Counted from the stretch's first letter, positions 29,323 through 38,282 are shown. The stretch: 38,725 bases of DNA from Candidatus Alkanophaga volatiphilum (GCA_029259545.1 JAPHEE010000011.1:16039-54763); one strand, 5' to 3'. Program-made: numbers and translations. The notes: a model not told the origin generated them from the letters alone.

Positions 29323-30576
29323 ACGGCGAAGACGAAAGCGAAAAAGCCTTGTGTGAACATCGGAGTAGTGGGGCATGTGGATCACGGGAAGACCACGCTT
29401 GTAAACGCGCTCTCAGGTATCTGGACGGACAAACATAGTGAAGAGCTTAAAAGAGGCATATCCATAAGGCTGGGTTATGCTGATGCCACTTTCAGGCGAT
29501 GTCCAAAGTGCCCGGAACCAGATTGTTACACCGTCGCTGAGAAGTGTGAGCATTGTGGCTCAAAGACCGACGAGCTGAGGACCGTCTCGTTCGTGGACTC
29601 GCCCGGTCATGAGACTCTAATGGCGACAATGCTCAGCGGCGCTGCAATCATGGATGGCGCCATCCTTGTGATCGCAGCGTCTGAGCCCTGCCCACAGCCG
29701 CAGACCAAAGAGCACCTCATGGCATTGGACATTATCGGCGTGGACAAAATAGTCATTGTTCAAAACAAAATAGACCTGCTTTCTCGAGAAGAAATCATCG
29801 AACATTACTGGCAAATAAAGGAGTTTGTCGAGGGGACCATCGCTGAGAAGGCGCCCATAGTGCCGGTGTCGGCGCAGCAGAAGGTCAACATGGACGTGCT
29901 TATACAGAAGATAGAGGAAACTATTCCGACGCCGGAAAGGGACTTGAGCAAGCCAGCACGCATGCTTGTCGCTCGCTCGTTCGACGTAAACAAGCCCGGC
30001 ACGCCCATAGACAAGATTAAAGGTGGTGTGCTCGGCGGCTCCCTGCTGCAGGGCAGGATAAAGGTCGGAGATGAGATAGAAATAAGACCTGGGAGGAGGG
30101 TTTCAGAGGGCGGCAGGGAGTTCTGGCAGCCGATGTTCACAGAGGTCACGAGCATCATGTCCGGGAACGTCAGGCTCAAGGAGGCGACGCCCGGCGGGCT
30201 CGTCGGCGTCGGCACGAAGCTCGACCCAGCGATGACGAAGAGCGATGCCATGGTCGGGCAGGTAGTCGGGAAGCCGGAAACGCTCCCGCCGGTCTGGAAG
30301 GGTTTCAAGATGGAGGTTCACCTGCTGGAGCGGGCGGTCGGCACCGAGGAGGAAACGAAGGTCACGCCTGTGAAAGTGGGTGAACGCTTCATGCTGAGCG
30401 TCGGTACCGCAACGACGCTCGGCGTCGTGACGAGCATCTCGAAGGACGCTGCTGAGGTCAGACTCAGCCGTCCTGTTTGTGCGGAGGTTGGCGCTCGTGT
30501 GGCGATAAGCCGGAGGATAGGCGCAAGGTGGCACCTGATAGGCGTTGGGACGATTTTGGAGGGCGACGCCGCATGA
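29323..30576 (+). CDS. Translation initiation factor aIF2 gamma subunit
   Basis: The GTPase subunit of archaeal initiation factor 2, which delivers initiator tRNA. G1 is GHVDHGKT, the zinc knuckle is [14 protein letters not shown]3 is DSPGHET and G4 is NKID; barrel domains II and III follow to the end. The start is unusual. GGAGGGGGTG (29306-29315) is followed after 7 nt by ACG (29323), which would give a normal family N-terminus ([20 protein letters not shown]). The first canonical start in frame, GTG 29353 just before [11 protein letters not shown], has no Shine-Dalgarno and would trim the usual leader residues. I annotate from ACG; 29353 is the conservative choice. The stop overlaps the next gene's start (ATGA). 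Confidence 0.9.
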   Translation, partial: TAKTKAKKPCVNIGVVGHVDHGKTTLVNALSGIWTDKHSEELKRGISIRLGYADATFRRCPKCPEPDCYTVAEKCEHCGSKTDELRTVSFVDSPGHETLMATMLSGAAIMDGAILVIAASEPCPQPQTKEHLMALDIIGVDKIVIVQNKIDLLSREEIIEHYWQIKEFVEGTIAEKAPIVPVSAQQKVNMDVLIQKIEETIPTPERDLSKPARMLVARSFDVNKPGTPIDKIKGGVLGGSLLQGRIKVGDEIEIRPGRRVSEGGREFWQPMFTEVTSIMSGNVRLKEATPGGLVGVGTKLDPAMTKSDAMVGQVVGKPETLPPVWKGFKMEVHLLERAVGTEEETKVTPVKVGERFMLSVGTATTLGVVTSISKDAAEVRLSRPVCAEVGARVAISRRIGARWHLIGVGTILEGDAA

Positions 30577-31484
30577 TTTACGAACTACCGCCTTTCCGCC
30601 CGCCGAACGAGGGTGCTGAACAAAGCCTACTGCTCAGGGTCACGCGGGGCTGTCCTTGGAATAAGTGCACATTCTGTGCCATGTATAAAAGCATGAAGTT
30701 CGAGCGACGGAGCGTAGAGGAGGTAAAACAGGACATTAAGGCGGCAAAAATATTCTACCACGCCGCTTACGGGCGTGCGCCTAAAACGGCGTTCATCGGC
30801 GACTCTGACAGTCCGATAATCAAGACTGAGGACTTTGTTGAAATTTTGAAATTTTTGAGAGCGGAGATACCAAGCTTGAGGCGGGTGACGAGCTACGCGC
30901 GAGCAAAAACGATTTACAGGAAGAAGGAGGAGTATCTGCGAGCTTTACGCGAGGCAGGGCTGACGAGGCTGCATCTGGGGCTTGAGACCGGGAGTGACGA
31001 GCTTCTTCGCCGCGTGAAGAAGGGAGCGACCGCCGAAGAAATGATAAAAGCAGGGCGGAAGGCAAAGGCTGTGGGTTTTGAGATTTCTGAATACGTGATT
31101 TTAGGGCTCGGCGGCAGGGAATTCTTCGAGACGAGGGAACATGCCCTTGAAACTGCGAGGGTTCTCAATGAGATAAATCCGCATTTCATCAGGTTTAGAA
31201 CGCTTGTCCCGCTACCGGGCACGCCCATATATGAGAAATACGTAAGCGGAGAGCTCGAACTCCTCACACCGCATGAAGTCTTGAAAGAAGCCCTTACCAT
31301 CATCGAAAATCTCGAAGTCGAGAGCTGGGTAAGTTTCGACCATATATCCAACCCGTATCCGATTCCCGATGCCAAACTCCCTGAGGAAAAAGAACACTTG
31401 CTTGAAGACCTGCGGTTTGCGCTGAGCCTCGACGAGACGCAACTCACCGACGCTAAGCAGCTAATATGCAGAGGGTATTTGTGA
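30573..31484 (+). CDS. Radical SAM protein (COG1032/Elp3-like fold), function unknown
   Basis: A 303-aa protein starting at the ATG at 30573 that overlaps the aIF2-gamma stop. The cluster motif [13 protein letters not shown] (CxxxxCxxC-type spacing: Cys28, Cys33, Cys36) is followed by SFEx-like regions, [38 protein letters not shown] (about 130-148; the GxETGSD motif typical of Elp3/MiaB/HemN-like barrels) and [13 protein letters not shown] near the C-terminal third. No B12-binding or TRAM domain is seen. It may act in RNA or cofactor modification, but no substrate can be assigned. The overlap suggests translational coupling to aIF2-gamma. Confidence 0.82.
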   Translation: MIYELPPFRPPNEGAEQSLLLRVTRGCPWNKCTFCAMYKSMKFERRSVEEVKQDIKAAKIFYHAAYGRAPKTAFIGDSDSPIIKTEDFVEILKFLRAEIPSLRRVTSYARAKTIYRKKEEYLRALREAGLTRLHLGLETGSDELLRRVKKGATAEEMIKAGRKAKAVGFEISEYVILGLGGREFFETREHALETARVLNEINPHFIRFRTLVPLPGTPIYEKYVSGELELLTPHEVLKEALTIIENLEVESWVSFDHISNPYPIPDAKLPEEKEHLLEDLRFALSLDETQLTDAKQLICRGYL

Positions 31485-31562
31485 CGCCACAATCAACGCA
31501 CGCACGGCGACGTGCCCCTCATCGCTGCGATTTCGTGCAGTTCGTCAGTCAGTCGCTGTTAC

Positions 31563-31950
31563 AAAAAGTCACTAAGCTAAGGGATTAGGGGGGCTGGTAG
31601 GAGGTAGTTACCTTTTAGGAGGGTGTTGCTGCTAGCTAATCCTTACCTTTCAAAGTGCAGCAGGGGGCGGGAAAGACTTGGTGAAGATTCTGAGACTGAA
31701 GCGAGCCGTGGGGTGCTACGGTGGCGCGCCACCGCCCGCCCGACGGCGGCTCGCCCTTGCGGCAAACACACCCAACCTCAAGCATCCGCCGGACGCCCCC
31801 CCAATGGGGGAGGAGGTCACAAATCGATGCAGGTTGGGATGAGGCGTGGGTTATCCCGCGGCAGGGCGTCGTGACCCGCCGGAGGGGAGCGCCACCGGCA
31901 CGCTCCCCAACCTCCCACAGTGGAAGCCCCTAGTTGGGGGAGGAGGTCAC
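31563..31950 (+). mobile_element. Composite IS200/IS605-type mini-elements (two left-end-like and two right-end-like motifs)
   Basis: The outer left end follows TTAC (31559-31562) and starts AAAAAGTCACTAAG, nearly identical to the start of the tnpB element at 12106. A second left-end-like structure (TTGCTGCTAGCTAATCC, CCTTTCAAAG, GCAGCAGGGGGCGGG; about 31625-31672) matches the element at 2668-2919. Two right ends with hairpins and the shared tail GGGGGAGGAGGTCAC stop at 31820 and 31950. The interior is GC-rich with stems such as GGTGGCGCGCCACC (31719-31732), as in guide RNAs. No TnpB is encoded; short ORFs here are not credible genes. Confidence 0.65.
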
Positions 31951-33243
31951 TTCTGGCTCCAAGCGTTTAGCAATGAGGAGCCTGCCGGCGGCGCGAGCGT
32001 TTGTGAGTACGGCGAGCGAGACGAGAAGTGCGAACATGAGCGCCGTTGCTGCATAAAACTCAGCGAACACCGAAAACACGAAAACTAAGAACAACCTCTC
32101 ATCCCTCTTCCCCGGAATGAATTTCAGTCGCCGCTCAAGGCTCTCAGCTCGCACTTTGAAGGTTTCATAAAATTTTGAGGCTGTGTAGCTTACGAGAGAC
32201 GCGCCTAAGACTGCAAAAAGGAAAGAAAAGAAGTTTAAAAGGTTAAAGGGCAGGGAGAGGAAGATGCCGGCAAGGATGAGCGCATCTGCGTATCTGTCGA
32301 GGAGGGCATCGTAGAAGCCACCAAACTTCGACGTTCGGAACTTCAGCCTCGCGATTTCCCCATCCACTCCGTCCATCACGGATGATATCTGTGCTAGCAG
32401 CCCCCCTAAAAGGTAAGAGCCCGAGAAAAAGAGGCTCGCCGCCGCTAGCGACAGCAGAAACGAAAATAGGGAGATGACGTTGGGGCTCACATCATACCGA
32501 CATAAAAACTTGGAGATCCTAAGGGAGAGCTTTCTGTTCAAGTTTCTGGAGATAATACCGTCTTCGGGCTTGATTAAGCTTTTCAGAAGGGCGTTTTCCG
32601 CCCTTTTAACGTCTTCGGGAGTATCAATGTCCACCCAAAATTCATCCACTTCATAGACGCTCATCTTCGCAGCTTTCACAGCTTCTGACCACTCCGCACT
32701 GCTCTTCTTCGCAAAAATGTCATCGAGCGTTTCAAAAATGCGTGGCGTGCACATGAAGGCGCCGGTGTCTATGTAATTCCATTTCTCCAAGTTTTTACCT
32801 ATCTCCACGACTTTGCCGTCTTCTGCAAGGATTTTCGTTGCCTCATCTGTTTCTATCGTCTCATTTTCCCTGCAGACGATCACTGAGTTCGCAGGAGCGT
32901 CCAGAGCGTCTCTCAAGAACTCAAAACTGTAAAGATGGTCACCCATCAGGACAAGAAACTTTTCCTCTCCTTTCAGAACCTCTTTCGCGCAAAGGACTGA
33001 GTACGCGTTGCCCTTATCAAGATTGTCGTTGTAGACGATTTGAGCCTTGCCTTTCAGGAGCTTAGTAAGTTCTTCCGCCTTATGGCCCACGACGACGACA
33101 ACACTCAGCCCAAGCTTTTCAAGGAAGAAGAGATTGCGGAGGATGAGCGGGATGCCGCAGACCTCAATTGCAGATTTCGGCTTCTTTGCCGTAAAGGGTC
33201 TCAACCTCGTGCCCCGTCCTGCTGCCAAGATCAATACTTTCAT
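31930..33243 (-). CDS. Bifunctional CTP:inositol-1-phosphate cytidylyltransferase / CDP-inositol:inositol-1-phosphate transferase (IPCT/DIPPS)
   Basis: A 437-aa fusion that makes di-myo-inositol-phosphate phosphate, the precursor of a compatible solute found in thermophiles. The N-terminal nucleotidyltransferase (1 to about 230) begins VLILAAGRGTRLRPFTAKKP. VLMGDHLYS and the VDEFWVDIDTPEDVKRAE end complete it. The C-terminal CDP-alcohol phosphotransferase (about 245-430) has the motif DGVDGEIARLKFRTSKFGGF followed by YDALLDRYAD, plus several membrane helices. The stop codon (31930-31932) lies within the right-end hairpin of the adjacent mini-element, so the final residues (VTSSPN) are element-encoded. 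The ATG at 33243 has a GAGGAAGC site. Inositol-1-phosphate synthase lies upstream on the same strand. Confidence 0.9.
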   Translation of the reverse strand: MKVLILAAGRGTRLRPFTAKKPKSAIEVCGIPLILRNLFFLEKLGLSVVVVVGHKAEELTKLLKGKAQIVYNDNLDKGNAYSVLCAKEVLKGEEKFLVLMGDHLYSFEFLRDALDAPANSVIVCRENETIETDEATKILAEDGKVVEIGKNLEKWNYIDTGAFMCTPRIFETLDDIFAKKSSAEWSEAVKAAKMSVYEVDEFWVDIDTPEDVKRAENALLKSLIKPEDGIISRNLNRKLSLRISKFLCRYDVSPNVISLFSFLLSLAAASLFFSGSYLLGGLLAQISSVMDGVDGEIARLKFRTSKFGGFYDALLDRYADALILAGIFLSLPFNLLNFFSFLFAVLGASLVSYTASKFYETFKVRAESLERRLKFIPGKRDERLFLVFVFSVFAEFYAATALMFALLVSLAVLTNARAAGRLLIAKRLEPEVTSSPN

Positions 33244-33328
33244 GTGCTTCCTCGCATCCGACGCTCAACCGCTCTTTCGTCCCATTTACGCACGCCGACT
33301 CTTTTTATACTCTAACGAGGCTTTTTTA
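33244..33328. other. Short intergenic segment
   Basis: It holds AT-rich stretches, including TTTTTATACTC near 33301-33311, that may include the promoter of the IPCT/DIPPS gene on the minus strand. Nothing else was seen. Confidence 0.3.
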
Positions 33329-33735
33329 TCACATTGAAACTAAGATCGTCCGTTCCCACTCCAAGCATACAGTATTTCTGGTCAGGTTTTTACAGCTTGC
33401 TTTGAGCTTCACAAGCCCGCGGTTCGGCGTCCTAGTGGCTCTTTTCTCCAATATTTCCACCTCAACACGTATTTCATCTCCAGTACCGGGGCGGTGAACC
33501 TCACACCGTCAATAGGAGGGCGATGATATCGTCAGCCCTAATTGGCCCATCGCCGTACATAGCGTGAGCAACCCTGGGACCAGCCTACCTTCATGCCCTA
33601 TGCGTCTAGCGTAGTCGTCGGAAATGGTGGGTTTGTGGCACCAGTAATGGCTGCGAAGAGATCTACGTCGGTAGGAGTTATTATTCTAGACCTAGAAACT
33701 AGTTTCATGCCCTCTTCAAGCTCTCCGTATTTCAT
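33329..33735 (-). pseudogene. MaoC-like acyl dehydratase (hot-dog) pseudogene
   Basis: From the ATG at 33735 the minus strand reads KYGELEEGMKLVSRSRIITP, DVDLFAAITGATNPPF. It then continues in shifted frames with DDYARRIGHEGRLVPGLLTL, CTAMGQLGLT, IDGVRFTAPV, GDEIRVEVEILEKRATR and GLVKLKASCKN, ending at TGA 33329. This is the complete order of a MaoC/R-hydratase domain (D..N and GxEGRxxxGLL active-site region), broken by about four indels. An intact version would hydrate enoyl-CoA thioesters, as in beta-oxidation. It sits inside the inositol-phosphate locus, occupying most of the 586-bp gap between its two genes. Confidence 0.75.
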
Positions 33736-33829
33736 AAGCCAAGGGCGTCGTAACGTCGTGCATTTGATCAGCTTTGTAAAAAATGGAATGGAGATTTGCT
33801 ACAACCAGCTTTGCTTGTAATAGGTTTTA

Positions 33830-34945
33830 TCACGTGGCTTTGATCGATGGCGTCTCGTAGACCCAGCTCTTCACCAGCTCGAAAGCGAACATCTTTGGGA
33901 TCGCCCGCGCCTCCTTCGGTCCTGGCATCTTCATGTAGAACGCGTTTATCGGGTATACGGTCCCGAACTCGTTGCGTTCGATGGCAAGTGCTGCAAGCCT
34001 TATGAGGTCTACGATGAGCCCGGCAAGTGCTGGGCTGTCGTTTATTCTGGCATTGATTATCAGTTCATCCTCGGCGCCGTTAAACGAAATGTAAGGTATG
34101 TGCATCGCCACGAACTTCTTGTCGCCGAGTGGTTCGAGGTAACCGGTGGGCTTTATGAAGTGCGGGACGTCGTAGCCCAGAATGTCGCTGACTATGGAGC
34201 TCTTCGTAGTCTCCTTAGAGGCGTTGCGCTCGGGCTCCATGAGCGAGAGGAAGTCGGTGTTGCCGCCGATGTTGAACTGGGAGATGCAGAGAACCTTGCG
34301 TCCCCGCTGCTGCAGATGCGCAAGGAGGTCTGCGGTCAGGGGGGTGGCGCCGCTCGCCCCGTCATCGCCGAAGATCACGGTCTTGGAGCGGCTTGCGAGC
34401 TCCACGCACGCTGGATCGTTTGCTATAGGAGAAGGTATGCAGTTTATGAACGCTGACGGACGCTCGTACTCCGCCACTGAATAAAAGTACAGCTGCGCCG
34501 GCGAGACCCTGTCGACGTCGTTCTCCCGTATCGCACGCTTCAGCTCCTGCACGTCCTCGAACGGCTCCGCCTTTTCGGTCGTTATCAAGTTCACGAATAT
34601 TTCGACATCCGCCCGCCGATACTCGTCGATCAGCTGCCCTACGACCTCCTCGAAGTCGACATCGACGCCTCGCCCTCGCATGTCCTCATAGCCCAGCTTG
34701 ACCTCGTAGTCATTTTCAAATTTTATGCCGTCATGCCAGTAAGCCTGAACGACCTCCGAGAGGCGTCTGCCCACCTTGCTCACGTCGATATCGAATGCTG
34801 TGGTCAGCTCGATGTCCTCTATTTTCCTTGGGATGCAGTCTGCGAGCGGGATGCCCTCGTAGCCGATCTCGCCGTTTTTTATCCTTTGAAGCCCGACGGC
34901 GAGTATAGATGCTACATACCCCTGCCCAAATATAGCGACCCTCAA
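33830..34945 (-). CDS. Inositol-1-phosphate synthase
   Basis: A 371-aa NAD-dependent enzyme that cyclises glucose-6-phosphate to inositol-1-phosphate. The Rossmann start RVAIFGQGYVASILAVGLQR is followed by PLADCIPRKIEDIELTTAFD and DVDFEEVVGQLIDEYRRADV. VIFGDDGASGATPLTADLLAHL (about 190-211) and SQFNIGGNTDFLSL (about 225-238) form the catalytic core. FGTVYPINAFYMKMPGP is near the end. The TTG at 34945 is preferred because GGAGGTGA lies 5 nt upstream; a GTG at 34954 overlaps that site. It supplies inositol-1-phosphate to the IPCT/DIPPS enzyme downstream, so the two genes make up the solute pathway except for a phosphatase. Confidence 0.9.
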   Translation of the reverse strand: MRVAIFGQGYVASILAVGLQRIKNGEIGYEGIPLADCIPRKIEDIELTTAFDIDVSKVGRRLSEVVQAYWHDGIKFENDYEVKLGYEDMRGRGVDVDFEEVVGQLIDEYRRADVEIFVNLITTEKAEPFEDVQELKRAIRENDVDRVSPAQLYFYSVAEYERPSAFINCIPSPIANDPACVELASRSKTVIFGDDGASGATPLTADLLAHLQQRGRKVLCISQFNIGGNTDFLSLMEPERNASKETTKSSIVSDILGYDVPHFIKPTGYLEPLGDKKFVAMHIPYISFNGAEDELIINARINDSPALAGLIVDLIRLAALAIERNEFGTVYPINAFYMKMPGPKEARAIPKMFAFELVKSWVYETPSIKAT

Positions 34946-35061
34946 AGCTCTCACCTCCCGCTAAACAAAAAATATAAATAGCGACGAATCTCCCACGCTG
35001 CCGTTCATTTTTTGTAAGCCCTTCTATATAAAGCTTTGCTTGCAAACTCGGTTTGAGGCTC

Positions 35062-35958
35062 ATGACCAGATGTTTACTCTCGTTAGCAGTGGGTGATGCT
35101 TTAGGCTCTCCGGTGGAAGGCCTGACGCAGGAAGAAATTTTGAAGAGGTACGGCAAAATAAAGGACTTCTTGAGCGGCGCGGAGACCACTGACGACACGC
35201 TCCTAGCGCTGCTGACCGCTGAGGCGCTGGTCGAGGCTCGCGGCGTCGATCGCAGGAGAATAGCGCAGAAACTTCTGGAGAATAGGACGAGACTGCGCAG
35301 AATAGGTCCGAGCACGGCGGCTGCGCTGAGAAGGCTTGAGAGGGATATAAACTCGATTGCGACCACGGGAGCGACGAACGGCGCGGCGGTGCGGGCTGTG
35401 CCGGTTGCCCTCTGCAGTACCTCTAAGAACTTATTAAGGAACGTCGTGGAGGCGACGCTCGTGACGCACGGCGCCGACGTTGCGGTCTCAGGAGCTTGCG
35501 CCGTGGCATTTGCGGTGCGTGCGGCGATGGGCGCAAGGGCGGGGAGGGTCGCAAGCCTGAAGCGTGAGAAGGACAAAATTTTGGAGGCGAGCAAAAAAGG
35601 GGCAAAGCAGGGGCGCAAATTCGGCACGAGGACGACGTTCCCGAAAATTGATGAAGTTATAGCGGAGGCGGTGGCGACGCCGCTCCGGAAGCTTCCCGCG
35701 GAGGTCGGCGTGGGCATGTATGCGCACGAGTCCGTGCCCGCCGCAATCTCGGTGTTCTACCAGACGGAAGACTTGAAGAATGCGATCATCGAAGCCGTGA
35801 ATCTCGGCGGGGACGCTGACACCATCGCTGCGCTCTGCGGTGCCATCGCTGGCGCCTTCTACAAGTGGGAACGACTGCCGTTGCGGTGGGTTTTGAGGAT
35901 CGAGGAGAGGAAAAAGCTAAAGTTGTTAGAAAGAAAACTTCTCAGGATGGAAGCATGA
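35062..35958 (+). CDS. ADP-ribosylglycohydrolase family protein (DraG-like)
   Basis: A 298-aa all-alpha hydrolase that would remove ADP-ribose from proteins or small molecules. LSLAVGDALGSPVEGL opens the fold. ETTDDTLLAL (about 41-50) holds the first metal-binding T-D-D. GATNGAAVRAVPV follows, and VNLGGDADTIAALCGAIAGAF (about 255-275) carries the second metal motif GGDxDT. A TTG three codons upstream (35053) is an alternative start. The stop overlaps the start of the next radical SAM gene by ATGA. The natural substrate is not predictable. Confidence 0.85.
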   Translation: MTRCLLSLAVGDALGSPVEGLTQEEILKRYGKIKDFLSGAETTDDTLLALLTAEALVEARGVDRRRIAQKLLENRTRLRRIGPSTAAALRRLERDINSIATTGATNGAAVRAVPVALCSTSKNLLRNVVEATLVTHGADVAVSGACAVAFAVRAAMGARAGRVASLKREKDKILEASKKGAKQGRKFGTRTTFPKIDEVIAEAVATPLRKLPAEVGVGMYAHESVPAAISVFYQTEDLKNAIIEAVNLGGDADTIAALCGAIAGAFYKWERLPLRWVLRIEERKKLKLLERKLLRMEA

Positions 35959-36707
35959 GGGACGAAGTTAAGGCGAACGTGGGGGGCGTCGTCCACATTT
36001 CAACTGTGGACTGGCATGGTAAGGTTGCGCACGTGATCTTCTTCAGGGGATGCCCTTTCCGTTGCGTTTACTGTCAAAACTACAAGATTTTGGAGGGCGA
36101 GAATTACGTGTCGCTCGATGAATTGATGCGAGGCGTGCGGGATGCGAAGTTTCTTGCGGATGCGGTGGTTTTCTCCGGCGGCGAGCCTCTGATGCAGTTT
36201 TCAGCCGTTTTCGAGCTTGCGAGGCTCGTGAGGGAGGAGGGCTTGCTCGTTGCCGTCCAGACTAACGGTTTTTACCCCGGAAGGCTGGAAAAGCTGCTTA
36301 AGGAGAAGCTGCTGGACAAAGTTTTCATAGACGTAAAGGCGCCGCTTGACGACGAAAAATACGAGAGAATAACGGGCGTCAAGGGTGCTGCCGCTCGTGT
36401 TCGTGAATCTTTAGAGGTTTTGCGGCGTGAAGGTGCGGACTTCGAAGCGGTGACGACAGTCTTCAGAGGTTTGGTGGCGGAGTCCGAGGTTAGAAAAATA
36501 GCGTTGGAGCTGAAAGAAATATTCGGACGCTGCACCCACGTCATCCAGCAAGGGCGTCCTGAGCTTGCGATGAGCGAGGAGTTAAGGCGAGAAAAAGCTC
36601 TCAGCAGGAGCGAAATTTTGGAGCTTGCGAGGGTGGCAGCCGCTTTCGGACTGGAGGTGAAAATAAGGACGAAAGAACACGGCGAAGAGGTTTTTAACCT
36701 TGTGTAG
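35955..36707 (+). CDS. Radical SAM activating-enzyme family protein (NrdG/PflA-like)
   Basis: A 250-aa protein that starts at the ATG at 35955 (MRDEVKANVGGVVHISTVDW). The cluster motif CPFRCVYCQNYKI (CxxxCxxC; Cys35, Cys39, Cys42) is followed by VVFSGGEPLMQF (about 74-85), the GGEP SAM-binding motif, then VAVQTNGFYP and VFIDVKAPLDDEKY. This is the pattern of anaerobic ribonucleotide reductase or pyruvate-formate-lyase activases. No glycyl-radical enzyme gene is nearby, so the partner is unknown. It overlaps the DraG-like gene by 4 bp, implying coupled translation. Confidence 0.85.
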   Translation: MRDEVKANVGGVVHISTVDWHGKVAHVIFFRGCPFRCVYCQNYKILEGENYVSLDELMRGVRDAKFLADAVVFSGGEPLMQFSAVFELARLVREEGLLVAVQTNGFYPGRLEKLLKEKLLDKVFIDVKAPLDDEKYERITGVKGAAARVRESLEVLRREGADFEAVTTVFRGLVAESEVRKIALELKEIFGRCTHVIQQGRPELAMSEELRREKALSRSEILELARVAAAFGLEVKIRTKEHGEEVFNLV

Positions 36708-36743
36708 CTGCTGTTCAGCTTGTAAGTTGTACTTGCAGCTCGT

Positions 36744-37526
36744 TCAACCCTTCCTCTTCTTAAGTTCCGCTTTTATTATTTGAAAGAGGGTCCACAGCTC
36801 CTCAGGAGCCAACTCCTCAGGGCGTCGCTCGACATCAAAGTCGCACTCCGAGACTCCAAGCTTTCTGATGCCGCTTTTCAGCTTTTTCCGCCTCTGCGAG
36901 AAGAGAACGCCGACGAATTCCAGAAATTCCTCGCCGATGGTGTCTAGCTCGCGCCTCTGCCTTATCCTCACGATCGCTGAGTCCACCCTTGGCGGCGGGA
37001 AGAATGAGCGGCGGGGCACCACCTCCAGAAGCTCGACGTCGGCGAAGAATTGAGCTAAGACGGAAAGTCGCCCATACTGCTTCGTACGTGGCTTCGCCAC
37101 CATCCGCTCTGCAAACTCTTTCTGGTACATGATGACCGCAACCTCAGGACGGAGCTTCAGCAGTTTGTATGTGATCGCCGACGAAAGGCTATAAGGAATG
37201 TTTGCGACGACTTTGTTGAACTTCGGCAGTTCTAACTTCAGAAAATCTCCTTGTAATATTTCAGCTCGCTCGCACCGTTCCTGCAAAATCTTACAGAGGC
37301 GTTCATCCTTCTCGACAGCATAAACCTTGCCGGCAACCTTCTCAAGCTTCTCAGTAAGGCTCCCAAGCCCGGCACCTATTTCCAGAACCACGTCGCTTTT
37401 GGAAACGTCGGCGTATTCTATCTGACGCCACGCAACCCTGTCGTCGATGAGGAAGTGCTGCCCTGCACGCTTCGAAGGCTTAAGTCCATACTTTTTCAAA
37501 AGCCATACTACATCCCGCTTGCTCAT
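36744..37526 (-). CDS. ksgA: 16S rRNA dimethyladenosine transferase (KsgA/Dim1)
   Basis: A 260-aa SAM-dependent enzyme that dimethylates two adjacent adenosines near the 3' end of 16S rRNA. GLKPSKRAGQHFLIDDRVAW opens the chain. VLEIGAGLGSLTEKL (about 47-61) is the SAM motif. The catalytic NIPYSLSSAITYKLL (about 113-127; NxPY-type) and RRSFFPPPRVDSAIVRI (about 178-194) are both present. It follows trmY by 3 bp on the same strand, so the two rRNA/tRNA modification genes form an operon. Confidence 0.93.
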   Translation of the reverse strand: MSKRDVVWLLKKYGLKPSKRAGQHFLIDDRVAWRQIEYADVSKSDVVLEIGAGLGSLTEKLEKVAGKVYAVEKDERLCKILQERCERAEILQGDFLKLELPKFNKVVANIPYSLSSAITYKLLKLRPEVAVIMYQKEFAERMVAKPRTKQYGRLSVLAQFFADVELLEVVPRRSFFPPPRVDSAIVRIRQRRELDTIGEEFLEFVGVLFSQRRKKLKSGIRKLGVSECDFDVERRPEELAPEELWTLFQIIKAELKKRKG

Positions 37527-37529
37527 TCG

Positions 37530-38138
37530 CTACCAGCTACCTTTCAGTGCTTTCCTGTCGAGGATGTAATGTATGATGGTGATGCATTGCGATGTCAAGT
37601 AAGAAATATTACCGAGTGAGACCTTTTCATGTGGAAACCGCTCTACGAAACTCTCTTCCTTTTTTGGGAGCCCTATATGGTCACCGAGTACGAACACCGG
37701 CTTTTCCTTGATTTCCACCTCTTCCACATCCTTCCCTCTCTCATGCATCACGTAGAAAAATCTCCCTTCAGCTCCCAACTCCCTTATAAGCTCCTGAAAT
37801 CCCATTCTCCGCACCTCTATCCCGGGATTCGCCCTCTCGCCGTCCATCATCGAGCCCAATGCCTTTTTTATCCACGATGCTATGTTCCTCTCATCCGGTG
37901 AGACCTTTTTCAGCGTTCTGCCGTCGAAGGTTATGCAGATCGGCGGGTTGGGACGCCCATAGGCGACGATGTGGATTCTCGTATCTCGTCGCAGGTTATG
38001 ACTAACCCAGAGGGCGTTACAGATACATCTCGCCACGAGATCCATCCGCCCGCCCCGTCCTGGCAAGTCACTCAGCGGGAAGTCGGGGGCGGTCGCCGCT
38101 TTTCTTGCAAAAACCACAAACTCCCTTCTTACACTCAT
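37530..38138 (-). CDS. trmY: tRNA (pseudouridine54-N1)-methyltransferase
   Basis: A 202-aa SPOUT methyltransferase that makes m1-pseudouridine at position 54 of archaeal tRNAs. MSVRREFVVFARKAATAPDF at the start, ARCICNALWVSHNLRRDT, ISFDG-like ICITFDGRTLKKVSPDERNI and VFVLGDHIGLPKKEE (the knot SAM-binding loop), followed by NISYLTSQCITIIHYILD, are diagnostic. The start at 38138 is chosen over an upstream 38162 codon because the family begins there. It leads the operon with ksgA. Confidence 0.9.
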   Translation of the reverse strand: MSVRREFVVFARKAATAPDFPLSDLPGRGGRMDLVARCICNALWVSHNLRRDTRIHIVAYGRPNPPICITFDGRTLKKVSPDERNIASWIKKALGSMMDGERANPGIEVRRMGFQELIRELGAEGRFFYVMHERGKDVEEVEIKEKPVFVLGDHIGLPKKEESFVERFPHEKVSLGNISYLTSQCITIIHYILDRKALKGSW

Positions 38139-38282
38139 ACCGGTACGAAGAGCGCGCCTCACCCTCCCGTCTTTTCAATTAAATTTTTAAACTCTTCTTG
38201 ATTTGCTTTACTATGCCCGTGCAAAATCTTTCGGCGAGCGACATCGCCAATACGGAGGCGGGAGGATAGTAAGGGGGCAAAA

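Noticed and set aside
31623-31933. Short plus-strand frames in the 31.6-31.9 kb region
   Set aside because: They lie in repetitive, foldable mini-element DNA and have Arg/Pro-rich shadow composition.
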